From Omnitrophica bacterium GWA2_41_15 (GTDB taxonomy: Bacteria > Omnitrophota > Gorgyraeia > Gygaellales > Profunditerraquicolaceae): a stretch of 38,260 nt of DNA. A model generated the notes under the pieces. That model was not told where the DNA came from, ran no database searches, and saw nothing but the letters and a program-made list of their open reading frames with translations. The position numbers were made by a program, and so were the translations under genes. Position 1 is the stretch's first letter. Each line of letters starts with the position of its first letter. The stretch lies in assembly GCA_919902045.1 (NCBI GenBank), contig CAKKSP010000036.1:1-38260 (forward strand), given 5' to 3'. Positions 25,438 through 33,804 of the stretch are shown here, one piece after another.

Positions 25438-26502
25438 ATGTTTGATGAGCTTAAAAAAATAAAAGCCCGCTCTGAAGAGTTGGAACAGCTTCTGGCTTCC
25501 GGGGAAGTTTTGGCGAATATGGAACTTTGTAATAAATACGCCAAGGAACTTTCGAATATTCGGGATATGGTAACACTCTATGCGCAATATGAAAAAGTGG
25601 CGCAGGAGATCCCCGAGCTTGAGCATCTTTTGACCGGGCAACATGACGTGCAATTTATAGAGCTTGCGCGTAAGGAGCTTCAAGATTTAAGCGCCCGGAA
25701 AGTTAAGCTTGAAGCAGATCTGACTGCGGCGCTTGCTCCTAAAGAAGATAAGGAAGATAGCGATGTAATTATGGAAGTACGCCAGGGCACAGGCGGCAGG
25801 GAAGCAGCATTATTTGCAGCGGATCTTTATCGGATGTATTCAAGATATGCCGTGCGCCATAACTGGAAAGTGGAGCTTATGTCCGGGCATGAAACCGAGC
25901 TCGATGGTTATAAAGAAGTAGTTTTTAGCGTGCGGGGAAGAGGCGCTTACAGGCATCTTAGGTTTGAAAGCGGGGTGCATCGTGTGCAGAGGGTGCCTGA
26001 CACTGAAGCGCAGGGGAGAATCCATACTTCAACTGCAACTGTAGCAGTGCTTGCTGAACCGGAAGATGTCGATCTTGTTATTACCCCTAACGATTTAAAG
26101 ATCGAAACTTATCGTTCCTCCGGCGCAGGTGGCCAGCATATGCAAAAAACAGATTCCGCGGTACGCATTACTCATATTGCTACCGGCCTTGTGGTAGCAT
26201 GCCAGGATGAGCGTTCGCAGTTAAAAAATAAGACTAAGGCGATGAGAATATTGCGCGCGCGATTACTTGATGCTAAACAGCAGGCAGAGATCAATAAAAT
26301 TTCTAAAGAGCGCAAGCTGCAGGTTGGTTCAGGAGACCGCAGCGAGAAAATCCGTACTTATAATTTTCCTGACCGTCGGATAACTGACCACCGGATTAAT
26401 TTGACAGTGCATCAGTTAGATGCGATAATGGATGGCGATTTGGATGAACTTATAGATGCTTTGATCAAGGCTGCTAAAGACAGGCTAAATGAACGAGGCT
26501 GA
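25438..26502 (+). CDS. prfA: Peptide chain release factor 1
   Basis: Recognises UAA/UAG and triggers peptide release. The 354-residue product carries the catalytic GGQ (231-233, SSGAGGQHMQKTDSAVRITH; bacterial RF1 usually has GGQHVN) and the anticodon-like PxT tripeptide as P187-D-T189 (usual PAT/PVT), followed by EAQGRIHTSTATVAV. No Shine-Dalgarno is visible before the ATG (ACTAATTCTTAAATG), which sits 18 nt after a palindromic repeat. prmC, which methylates the GGQ glutamine, overlaps the 3' end by 14 nt. Confidence 0.95.
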   Translation: MFDELKKIKARSEELEQLLASGEVLANMELCNKYAKELSNIRDMVTLYAQYEKVAQEIPELEHLLTGQHDVQFIELARKELQDLSARKVKLEADLTAALAPKEDKEDSDVIMEVRQGTGGREAALFAADLYRMYSRYAVRHNWKVELMSGHETELDGYKEVVFSVRGRGAYRHLRFESGVHRVQRVPDTEAQGRIHTSTATVAVLAEPEDVDLVITPNDLKIETYRSSGAGGQHMQKTDSAVRITHIATGLVVACQDERSQLKNKTKAMRILRARLLDAKQQAEINKISKERKLQVGSGDRSEKIRTYNFPDRRITDHRINLTVHQLDAIMDGDLDELIDALIKAAKDRLNERG

Positions 26503-27325
26503 AACAGTATTAAGTTATCTGTATAATTGCAGGCGTACGGATTTATATTTACGCCGGCATGATAAATTAGGTAAAGATAAGGCTGCCATTTTATGCGGAA
26601 TTTTTAAGCGCCGCTTAAAAGGAGAGCCTTTAGGATATCTGCTGGGCCAGACTGAATTCATGGGGTTAAATTTTAAAATAACAGCTGACGTGCTCCTGCC
26701 GCGCCAGGATACAGAGATACTCGTTGAAACTGCTTTAGAAAAAATCAAGTCTCTAAAAAAAGAGATCAAAGTTTTAGATATCGGCACCGGCTCAGGTTGT
26801 GTCGCGATATCTTTGGTAAAATTTACCCCTCATATTAAAGTAACCGCAACAGATATTTCCCTCAAAGCAATAGAATTAGCAAAACAAAATGCAGTCTTAA
26901 ATTTAGTTAAAGAAAAGATAGAATTTATTTGTTGTGATTTGTTTCCTGGCCACCCGTCACCAGTGACCAGTGACCAAAATTTCGATGTAATTGTTTCCAA
27001 CCCCCCGTACATTCCTTCTAAAGAGATCAATTTATTACAGGAAGAAGTGCAACACGAGCCGCGTATTGCCTTAGATGGCGGAAAAGACGGGTTAGATTAT
27101 TATCGTCGGATTATTAAGGAAGCGCCAAGATTTCTTAAAGATAATGGCCACCTTTTGTTTGAAATCGGCATAGGGCAAGCTGCCGGAGTGAGAAAAATAA
27201 CAGAAGATTCGGGGAATTTTATGGTAGAGGAAGTAGTAAGGGATTATAGTGGGATAGAGCGGGTACTCATTTTAAAAAACTTAGGGACACTTCTGAAGCC
27301 AATCGGAGACCTGTCCCTGGCTTAG
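26489..27325 (+). CDS. prmC: Release-factor glutamine methyltransferase PrmC
   Basis: SAM-dependent enzyme that methylates the glutamine of the GGQ loop in RF1/RF2. The 278-residue product has an N-terminal helical domain (YLLGQTEFMGL ... PRQDTE), the SAM-binding DIGTGSGCVAIS and the catalytic NPPY loop (VSNPPYIPSKEI). Two repeat insertions touch it: residues 155-163 (HPSPVTSDQ) are a GTGAC repeat just before FDVIVSNPPY, and the last ~14 residues (LGTLLKPIGDLSLA) with the stop lie in a GGGACAC palindrome. It overlaps prfA by 14 nt, the usual pairing. Confidence 0.94.
   Translation: MNEAETVLSYLYNCRRTDLYLRRHDKLGKDKAAILCGIFKRRLKGEPLGYLLGQTEFMGLNFKITADVLLPRQDTEILVETALEKIKSLKKEIKVLDIGTGSGCVAISLVKFTPHIKVTATDISLKAIELAKQNAVLNLVKEKIEFICCDLFPGHPSPVTSDQNFDVIVSNPPYIPSKEINLLQEEVQHEPRIALDGGKDGLDYYRRIIKEAPRFLKDNGHLLFEIGIGQAAGVRKITEDSGNFMVEEVVRDYSGIERVLILKNLGTLLKPIGDLSLA
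26951..26975 (+). repeat. In-frame GTGAC/GTCAC repeat in prmC
   Basis: GTCAC (26956-26960), GTGAC (26963-26967) and GTGAC (26970-26974) are spaced by CA with a 7-bp period. The segment encodes HPSPVTSDQ (residues 155-163) immediately upstream of FDVIVSNPPY, where typical PrmC has a two-to-five-residue turn. The reading VTSD is the same as in the glgA copy. Confidence 0.8.
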
Positions 27326-27341
27326 CTTCAGAAGTGTCCCT
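27283..27341. repeat. GGGACAC palindromic repeat, copy 2, at the prmC/murA junction
   Basis: Perfect 17-bp arms: AGGGACACTTCTGAAGC at 27283-27299 and its complement at 27325-27341. The loop carries CAATCGGAGA and CCTGTCCCT, the same words seen at 9431-9490. The prmC stop (27323-27325) lies in the element and the murA ribosome site (AGGAAA) directly follows it, so the element has reshaped the gene junction. Confidence 0.85.
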
Positions 27342-27353
27342 CTCAGGAAAATT

Positions 27354-28619
27354 ATGGATAAATTTGTTATTGAAGGCGGGAAAAGATTAAAGGGTGAAGT
27401 AACTGTATCCGGTTCAAAGAATTCGTGTTTACCTATCTTTGCAGCTACGTTATTGACCGATGATGCCTGTATAATTAGAGATGTGCCTAATCTGCGCGAC
27501 ACCAATACCATGTTTAAAATTCTGCGCTCCTTAGGTAAGAATGTAGAATTTGAAAAAGGCAAAGTTAGGGTTACTTCGACTAAAAATCCCATAAATTGTA
27601 TAGCAGATTACAAGTTGGTTTCTACCATGCGGGCATCGTTTTGTGTGCTTGGACCGCTTTTAGGCCGTTATAAAATTGCAAAAGTTTCTTTGCCAGGAGG
27701 CTGTATTATAGGCTTAAGGCCGGTGGATTTGCATATGAAAGGTTTTAAAGCCTTGGGTGCTAGTATTTTAATGGAGTCTGGTTATGTGGTGGCAAAGGCT
27801 CCGCGTTTAAAAGGAAACCATATTTATTTAGGCGGAGTATTCGGGTCTTCAGTACTTGCCACAGATAACGTAATGATGGCAGCAGCCTTAGCCAAAGGTA
27901 AGAGTATAATTGAAGCAGCTGCGTGTGAGCCGGAAGTAGCAGATTTGGCAGAATTTTTGATTAAGATGGGCGCAAAGATAAAGGGGCACGGAACGCCGGT
28001 AATAGAAATAGAAGGGGTAAAACATTTACACGCAGTAGATCATACTATAATTCCTGATCGTATTGAAGCAGGGACTTTACTTTTGGCTTCCCTTATTACT
28101 GGGGGAGATATCTTAGTAAGAAATGCTTTTTCGCATCATATGGGCGCTTTTATAGATAAAATGCAGGAAGCAGGCGTTAATGTTATTAAAACCGAAAAAA
28201 CCATGCGCTTGCAACCTAAAAAAACTCTACGTCCGGTAAACATTACTACCCTCCCTTATCCGGGTTTTCCGACGGATATGCAGGCTCAGATGATGGCGCT
28301 GATGAGTGTTACTCCCGGAATAAGCGTAATTACCGAGAAGATTTTTCCGGATCGTTTCATGCATGTTGCCGAGCTTAATCGTATGGGAGCGCACATTCAG
28401 CGCGAAGGCCCGCATGCGATTGTAGAAGGCATGTCGAAGCTTCTTGGTGCTCCGGTAATGGCTTCTGATTTGCGCGCTTCCGCTTGCCTTGTGCTTGCAG
28501 GCCTTGCAGCTAAAGGAAAAACTTCTATATCGCGTATATATCATCTTGAGCGCGGATATGAAAATTTTGATTTAAAATTACAGGCGTTGGGCGCAAGGGT
28601 TTGGAGAGAGAAGGAATAA
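27354..28619 (+). CDS. murA: UDP-N-acetylglucosamine 1-carboxyvinyltransferase MurA
   Basis: First committed step of peptidoglycan synthesis: adds enolpyruvate from PEP to UDP-GlcNAc. The 421-residue product has SGSKNSCLPIFAATLLTD, the catalytic-cysteine motif GGCIIGLRPVDLH (C117), RIEAGT, and a C-terminal domain ending RGYENFDLKLQALGA. Because the cysteine is present rather than aspartate, the target form is the fosfomycin-sensitive type. AGGAAA about 6 nt upstream supports the ATG. It is separated from the dcw cluster by 18 kb. Confidence 0.96.
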   Translation: MDKFVIEGGKRLKGEVTVSGSKNSCLPIFAATLLTDDACIIRDVPNLRDTNTMFKILRSLGKNVEFEKGKVRVTSTKNPINCIADYKLVSTMRASFCVLGPLLGRYKIAKVSLPGGCIIGLRPVDLHMKGFKALGASILMESGYVVAKAPRLKGNHIYLGGVFGSSVLATDNVMMAAALAKGKSIIEAAACEPEVADLAEFLIKMGAKIKGHGTPVIEIEGVKHLHAVDHTIIPDRIEAGTLLLASLITGGDILVRNAFSHHMGAFIDKMQEAGVNVIKTEKTMRLQPKKTLRPVNITTLPYPGFPTDMQAQMMALMSVTPGISVITEKIFPDRFMHVAELNRMGAHIQREGPHAIVEGMSKLLGAPVMASDLRASACLVLAGLAAKGKTSISRIYHLERGYENFDLKLQALGARVWREKE

Positions 28620-28622
28620 TTT

Positions 28623-29186
28623 ATGTTATTAATGATTGATAATTATGATTCTTTTACCTATAATTTAGTACAATACTTAGGGGAACTTAAGCAGCAAGTT
28701 AAGGTTATCCGTAACGATAAAATTACCCTTGATGGGATAAAACGGCTCAAGCCAAAACGAATTGTGATTTCTCCCGGGCCGGGAAGGCCGGAAGATGCCG
28801 GAATTTCCTGTTCGGTGATTAAGGAATTTGCCGGTAAAATTCCCATGCTTGGGGTTTGCCTTGGGCATCAGTGTTTGGGTTATATCTTTAACGGCCGGAT
28901 TGTCGGAGCCAGGCGCCTGATGCACGGAAAGACTTCTTTAATTTATCATAATAAAAAAGAGATTTTTAAAAATATTCCTAATCCTTTTGAAGCTACGCGG
29001 TATCATTCTTTGATTGTAGAAAAAAAATCCCTGCCAAAATGTTTTGAGGTTACTGCTTGGACAAAAGAAAATGAGATCATGGGGTTAAAGCATAAAGAGT
29101 ATCCTTTGTGGGGGGTACAGTTTCATCCGGAATCAGTGATGACTTTATCTGGGAAAAAGATTTTAGAAAATTTTCTTAAACTATGA
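28623..29186 (+). CDS. trpG: Anthranilate/aminodeoxychorismate synthase glutaminase subunit
   Basis: Class I glutamine amidotransferase that supplies ammonia to TrpE (or PabB). The 187-residue product has [16 protein letters not shown] at the N-terminus, [13 protein letters not shown], the catalytic nucleophile GVCLGHQ (C79), and the HPES triad end (H168, E170). It is first in the trp operon and overlaps trpD by 4 nt, which favours TrpG, though such a subunit often serves both TrpE and PabB. AAGGAA upstream supports the ATG. No trpE or pabB is in the window. Confidence 0.92.
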   Translation: MLLMIDNYDSFTYNLVQYLGELKQQVKVIRNDKITLDGIKRLKPKRIVISPGPGRPEDAGISCSVIKEFAGKIPMLGVCLGHQCLGYIFNGRIVGARRLMHGKTSLIYHNKKEIFKNIPNPFEATRYHSLIVEKKSLPKCFEVTAWTKENEIMGLKHKEYPLWGVQFHPESVMTLSGKKILENFLKL

Positions 29187-30196
29187 TCAAAGAATTAAGC
29201 CAGATCTTGCTTAATAAACGTGATTTATCTTCCAAGCAGATGCGTAAAGCTATGGAAGAGATTATATCGGGTGACACCGAGACAGAAGATATTGTTAATT
29301 TTCTTGAAGCGCTCTGCCAAAAGGGAGAATCCATAAATGAAGTGGCGGAAGCTGCAAGGGTGATGCGTGAGCATGCAGTAAAAATTCATGCAAAAGAGCA
29401 GGTAATCCTGGATACCTGCGGCACTGGCGGAGATAAAAAAGGGAGCTTTAATATTTCTACCGCAGTTGCTTTGGTAGTAAGCGCCTGTGGTGTTATGGTT
29501 GCTAAACATGGGAATCGCTCTGTTTCAAGCCAAAGCGGAAGTGCAGATGTTCTTGAGGCATTAGGAGTAAATATTACCATGACTCCGCAACAGATAGAAC
29601 GCTGTTTGAGGGATGTAGGGATTGCATTTTTATTTGCTCCCGGGTTACATCCGGCGATGAAGCATGCAATGCCTGCGCGCAAGCTGATTAATCACCGCAC
29701 GATTTTTAATATCTTAGGGCCATTATGCAATCCTGCTCAGGCAACGCATCAGTTGATCGGCGTTTATGACGAGAAGTTAGTTTTACTTTTAGCAGGAGTG
29801 CTTAATGCTTTAGGCAGCCATCATGCTTTAGTAGTACATGGTGATGATGGCCTTGATGAAATTACAACTACTACTTCTACTTTTATTGCGGAAGTTAAAC
29901 TTGGTAAGGTAAGTAATTTTCGGATTAACCCGGAAGAATTTGGGTTAACTTTGGTAACGGAGGCGGATTTACGCGGCGGAAGCGCAAAAGATAATGCCGC
30001 AATTATCCAAGGGATTCTTGAGGGCCATTCCGGGCCAAAACGTGATATTGTGATTTTAAATGCTGCGGCCAGCCTGTATGCGGCAGGTAAAGTTAAATCG
30101 ATAAAAGAAGGAATACCACTTGCAAAGGCCGTAATTGATAGCCAAGAGGCTTTGCATAAACTTGAAGCGCTTCAGGAGGCGTCTCTTAAACCGTGA
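29183..30196 (+). CDS. trpD: Anthranilate phosphoribosyltransferase
   Basis: Transfers phosphoribosyl from PRPP to anthranilate. The 337-residue product shows the PRPP-binding [82 protein letters not shown], and a helical N-terminal domain. Length is the family norm. Start ATG is in the trpG stop (ATGA) and the 3' end overlaps the trpC GTG by 4 nt, so translation is probably coupled. Confidence 0.95.
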   Translation: MIKELSQILLNKRDLSSKQMRKAMEEIISGDTETEDIVNFLEALCQKGESINEVAEAARVMREHAVKIHAKEQVILDTCGTGGDKKGSFNISTAVALVVSACGVMVAKHGNRSVSSQSGSADVLEALGVNITMTPQQIERCLRDVGIAFLFAPGLHPAMKHAMPARKLINHRTIFNILGPLCNPAQATHQLIGVYDEKLVLLLAGVLNALGSHHALVVHGDDGLDEITTTTSTFIAEVKLGKVSNFRINPEEFGLTLVTEADLRGGSAKDNAAIIQGILEGHSGPKRDIVILNAAASLYAAGKVKSIKEGIPLAKAVIDSQEALHKLEALQEASLKP

Positions 30197-30981
30197 AAAA
30201 AACCGATACTTTAAAAGATATCATTACTAAAAAAAAAGAGCGATTACTAGCGGTAAAACAGATACTTACCGAGGATGAGTTAAAAAGTAAAATACAAGGT
30301 TTACCTGTTCCGCGGCCGTTTATATCTGCTATTAATAAGCCCCGGCAGATTTCTTTGATTGCCGAAATTAAAATGCGTTCTCCGTCACGCGGAGGGATCC
30401 GTGAAAATTTTAATCTTCGGGAGATCGCGCAAATTTATCAGGACGCTGGAGTGCAGGCAGTATCTGTGCTTACAGAGGAAGATTATTTTGGCGGTGATAT
30501 CACCTTTATCAATCAGGTAAAAGAAATTGTAACTGTTCCGGTATTACGTAAGGATTTTATTTTTGAGCCGTATCAGGTGTATGAGTCACGTTTTTATGGA
30601 GCAGATGCAATTTTGCTGATTGCAGAGCTGTTTTCTAAAGAGTCGCTTAGCCAGCTGTTAGAATTAGCAGGCTCTTTAGGTATGGCTTGTCTTGTTGAAA
30701 CACATAATGAAAAAGACATAAAAAAAGCCCTGAGCCTTAAGGCAGAAATTATCGGGATTAATAATCGGGATTTGCATACGCTTGAAGTTGACCTTAAAAA
30801 TACAGAACGGTTTTTTCCATTGATTCCAAAAGATAAGATTGTGGTGGTTGAAAGCGGCCTTAAGAAACGCGCTGATGTTAGTTTCTTAAAGATTTTAGGC
30901 GCGCAGGCAGTGCTTATTGGTGAAGCATTTATGGAAGCTTCGGATATTAGGATGAAGGTAGAAGAGTTAATGGGGTGGTAA
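30193..30981 (+). CDS. trpC: Indole-3-glycerol-phosphate synthase
   Basis: TIM-barrel enzyme that closes the indole ring from CdRP. The 262-residue product has AEIKMRSPSRGGI (the catalytic lysine region), VLTEEDYFGGD, PVLRKDFIFEPYQVYESRFYGADAILLI, IGINNRDLHTLEVDL and VVESGLKKR, all diagnostic of TrpC. It starts with GTG in the trpD stop; AGGAGG lies at a long 12-nt spacing upstream. It is monofunctional: trpF is a separate gene 1 nt downstream. Confidence 0.95.
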   Translation: MKKTDTLKDIITKKKERLLAVKQILTEDELKSKIQGLPVPRPFISAINKPRQISLIAEIKMRSPSRGGIRENFNLREIAQIYQDAGVQAVSVLTEEDYFGGDITFINQVKEIVTVPVLRKDFIFEPYQVYESRFYGADAILLIAELFSKESLSQLLELAGSLGMACLVETHNEKDIKKALSLKAEIIGINNRDLHTLEVDLKNTERFFPLIPKDKIVVVESGLKKRADVSFLKILGAQAVLIGEAFMEASDIRMKVEELMGW

Positions 30982-30982
30982 T

Positions 30983-31600
30983 ATGATAAAAGTAAAAATT
31001 TGCGGAATAACTAATCTCGAAGATGCTTTAGCATCAGTTGAAGCCGGTTGCCAGGCGATTGGTTTTGTTTTTTACCGCGGCAGCTGCCGTTATATCGATC
31101 CTCGAAAAGCAGCTGCTATAAGCCGTAATTTGCCTAAATATGTCAGTAAGATCGGTGTTTTTGTAAACGCTCCTAAGCGGAGAGTTGAGCATATTGCTAA
31201 GTTTTGCGGGCTTGATATATTACAGTTTCACGGAGAAGAAACCCCGAAATATTGCAGTAGTTTTAAAAAATACAAAATCGTTAAATCTTTTCGCATAAAA
31301 GATGGTATAAGTAAGGAAGATTTGTTAAAATATAAGCCGTTTGCATATCTTTTTGATTCTTTTACTCATAATCAAGTTGGCGGATCAGGGAAAAAATTTG
31401 ATTGGAAACTCATTCGTCATTTAAGCGGCCTTAGTCAGCCGATTTTTCTTGCAGGCGGGCTTAATGCCCAAAATGTTAAGGAAGCGATCAGAGTTGTGCA
31501 TCCTGCCTGGGTAGATGCCTGTAGTTCGATTGAGGTTTCACCGGGTAAAAAAGATCACGCTAAAATTAGGGAATTTATCAGGGCGGTGCGGAAGAGTTAA
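30983..31600 (+). CDS. trpF: Phosphoribosylanthranilate isomerase
   Basis: TIM-barrel isomerase between TrpD and TrpC steps. The 205-residue product has the catalytic cysteine in MIKVKICGITNLEDAL (C7), GFVFYRGSCRYI, LQFHGEE, the catalytic aspartate in AYLFDSF, and FLAGGLNAQNVKEAI with a phosphate site VDACSSIEVSPGKKD (family usually VDVSSGVE). A GGGGTGG precedes the ATG. It is last of the first trp block before an unrelated secreted-protein gene. Confidence 0.94.
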   Translation: MIKVKICGITNLEDALASVEAGCQAIGFVFYRGSCRYIDPRKAAAISRNLPKYVSKIGVFVNAPKRRVEHIAKFCGLDILQFHGEETPKYCSSFKKYKIVKSFRIKDGISKEDLLKYKPFAYLFDSFTHNQVGGSGKKFDWKLIRHLSGLSQPIFLAGGLNAQNVKEAIRVVHPAWVDACSSIEVSPGKKDHAKIREFIRAVRKS

Positions 31601-31623
31601 AATACAACAGAAAGGGGAGTAAA

Positions 31624-32628
31624 ATGGCAAAGAAAATGTGGCTTGTGTTAATCTGTACCTGCGTATTGGTTTTTGGTTCTTATTCTTTTCTTTTAGCGCA
31701 AGAGAGTCAGGTAGAAGCTATTGCTGTAGAAAATGATGATGACGCTTATAATCAGGAGCGCGTAGCCGAAGTAGATGCAAATCAGGATGGCGTAATTGAT
31801 GAACAAGAGATAGCTGTAAAACCCGATAAAATGGAGTTTTTAAAGGATAAAGAAAAATTTAAAAAAATAGATGCTAATGGCGATGGTAAAATTGAACCGA
31901 TAGAATTAAAACATTCCCGACAGATGGAAAAAGAATTTCTTAGCCAGCATCCAGAAATTGCCGAGCGTATAAAAGCGCATCGCCAGGAAGTTAAGAGCAG
32001 GATTCAGGCTATGAAAGAACGTAGGCAAGCCATGATGGAACAGGGGCAAATACAGCCTCCGTCGGAAGGGCAGCTTCCTCCGCCTCCTCCCGGAATGCGT
32101 GATCACATGGAAGATATCCGCGATCGCCGGGAAGATATTAAGGATCGGCGTGAGGATATAAAAGATCACCGCGAAGATATTCGTGACCGCGCAGAAGATA
32201 TCGCTGACAGGAAAGAAGACATTTGGGATGCAACGCATAATTATCCTGTAGGCAGTGAAGCTTGGAAAAGAGACAGGATGGAAGATATTGCCGATCGCAA
32301 GGAAGATGTCCGCGATAAGAAAGAAGACGTGTTTGATAGGCGCGAAGACGTAAAAGACCGTAGAGAAGATGTTAGAGATCGCCGTGAAGATGTGCGCGAT
32401 CACAAACAAGGTTTACCCGGGCAAGGATTACCCGGACAGGGGTTGCACCGCGGCCAGGATATGGGAGTGCGTGATCATGGCCAGGGTGTAGGCGCAGGAA
32501 AAGGCCAAGGCGGGATGAATCGTCAGGAAAGACGTCCCGGTGGTGGGCAGCCAGGAGGAATGAGCAAGCCGCAACATCCGGCTGGCGGCGGCGGTAAAAG
32601 CGCTGGTGGTGGAAATCGTAAGAGGTAA
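31624..32628 (+). CDS. Secreted EF-hand protein with charged heptad repeats and Gly-rich tail
   Basis: The 334-residue protein starts with a signal peptide (about residues 1-26, hydrophobic core WLVLICTCVLVFG). Two EF-hand loops with canonical D-x-N-x-D-G spacing are at 51-62 (DANQDGVIDEQE) and 83-94 (DANGDGKIEPIE). About residues 159-260 are heptads of the type DRREDIK/DRREDVR, broken once by DATHNYPVGSEAWKR; the tail is rich in Gly, Pro, Gln and Arg. It is calcium-binding by prediction; no enzyme motif is seen. It lies between trpF and trpB with its own GGGGAG ribosome site, although it has no obvious tryptophan role. Confidence 0.78.
   Translation: MAKKMWLVLICTCVLVFGSYSFLLAQESQVEAIAVENDDDAYNQERVAEVDANQDGVIDEQEIAVKPDKMEFLKDKEKFKKIDANGDGKIEPIELKHSRQMEKEFLSQHPEIAERIKAHRQEVKSRIQAMKERRQAMMEQGQIQPPSEGQLPPPPPGMRDHMEDIRDRREDIKDRREDIKDHREDIRDRAEDIADRKEDIWDATHNYPVGSEAWKRDRMEDIADRKEDVRDKKEDVFDRREDVKDRREDVRDRREDVRDHKQGLPGQGLPGQGLHRGQDMGVRDHGQGVGAGKGQGGMNRQERRPGGGQPGGMSKPQHPAGGGGKSAGGGNRKR
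32098..32403 (+). repeat. Degenerate 21-bp tandem repeat encoding DRREDxx heptads
   Basis: The DNA repeats as 21-bp units of the type GAT-CGC-CGG-GAA-GAT-ATT-AAG with varied third bases, in two blocks separated by about 13 non-repeat codons. Variation is mostly synonymous or conservative (I/V, R/K), suggesting selection on the protein and not recent slippage alone. Confidence 0.75.
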
Positions 32629-32634
32629 TTAATA

Positions 32635-33804
32635 GTGAAAAAAGGTTATTTCGGCGAATTTGGCGGCAGGTACGTTCCGGAAACTTTGGTTTTTGCTTTA
32701 GATGAGCTAACGCGAATTTATGCTCAAGCAAAACGCGATCCAAATTTTCGTAGTAAGTTACGATATTATCTCAACGAGTATGCCGGTCGCCCAACGCCTT
32801 TATATTTTGCTGAGAATTTAAGCAAATTGACCGGGCTAAAAGTCTATCTTAAGCGCGAAGACCTATTGCATACAGGAGCGCATAAGATCAATAATGCTTT
32901 AGGCCAGGGATTGTTGACTTTACGCATGAAAAAACGCCGGATCATTGCTGAAACTGGTGCTGGCCAGCACGGAGTAGCAACAGCAACGGTTGCTGCGATG
33001 TTTGGCTTGGATTGCGATGTTTATATGGGTAGTGAAGATATCCGGCGTCAAAGCCTCAATGTTTTTCGCATGAAGCTTTTAGGCACCCGCGTTGTGCCGG
33101 TTAATAGCGGCTCATGTACTTTAAAAGATGCGATTAACGAAGCAATGCGGGATTGGGTAACAAATGTAGGAGACACTCATTATATTATTGGTTCGGTTGT
33201 TGGGCCGCGCCCTTTTCCGGAGATCGTGCGGGATTTTCAGTCGGTTTTAGGCAAGGAGGCAAGGCGGCAGATTTTAATTAAGGAAAAACGTCTTCCGGAT
33301 TACCTGGTTGCTTGCGTTGGCGGCGGCAGTAATGCCATGGGCTTATTCCATCCGTTTTATAAAGATAAAAAAGTAAAATTTATCGGCGTTGAAGCAGCAG
33401 GTTACGGATTGTCAAGTGGCCATCATTCTGCTACGCTTGCGCAGGGTAAAACCGGGATATTACACGGTACTAAAACGAAAGTACTTGAAAATTCCGACGG
33501 CCAGATTAATGAAGCTCATTCTCTTGCTCCGGGGCTTGATTATCCCGGAGTAGGGCCGGAACATTCTTTTTACCAAAAGAGTGGCCGTGCCGAATATGTT
33601 TCTATAAATGATGAAGAAGCGCTTGCCGGATTTAAACTTTTGTCAAGAAGCGAAGGAATAATTCCTGCGCTTGAATCTTCCCACGCCGTAGCTTATTTAT
33701 CCAAGCTTGCAAAAAAAGCTAAGAAAAACAGCGTAGTTATCGTTTGTGTTTCAGGCCGTGGCGATAAAGATTTAGGTATTGTTACTGAAAAACTTAAAAT
33801 ATGA
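32635..33804 (+). CDS. trpB: Tryptophan synthase beta chain
   Basis: PLP enzyme that joins indole and serine. The 389-residue product starts [15 protein letters not shown], has the PLP lysine in HTGAHKINN (K84), [14 protein letters not shown], the phosphate-binding [28 protein letters not shown] and SGRGDKD near the end, so it is the TrpB1 type working with TrpA. GTG start 6 nt after the preceding stop with GAGG upstream. It overlaps trpA by 4 nt. Confidence 0.95.
   Translation: MKKGYFGEFGGRYVPETLVFALDELTRIYAQAKRDPNFRSKLRYYLNEYAGRPTPLYFAENLSKLTGLKVYLKREDLLHTGAHKINNALGQGLLTLRMKKRRIIAETGAGQHGVATATVAAMFGLDCDVYMGSEDIRRQSLNVFRMKLLGTRVVPVNSGSCTLKDAINEAMRDWVTNVGDTHYIIGSVVGPRPFPEIVRDFQSVLGKEARRQILIKEKRLPDYLVACVGGGSNAMGLFHPFYKDKKVKFIGVEAAGYGLSSGHHSATLAQGKTGILHGTKTKVLENSDGQINEAHSLAPGLDYPGVGPEHSFYQKSGRAEYVSINDEEALAGFKLLSRSEGIIPALESSHAVAYLSKLAKKAKKNSVVIVCVSGRGDKDLGIVTEKLKI

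Noticed and set aside
29270-29281. GGTGACACC in trpD as another GTGAC repeat copy
   Set aside because: It encodes the normal SGDTETED region of TrpD with no extra residues and only one unit.
31906-32409. 167-codon open frame on the minus strand opposite the heptad repeats
   Set aside because: Long antisense frames are expected opposite low-complexity repeat coding DNA; the product is a repetitive hydrophobic pattern mirrored from the heptads.
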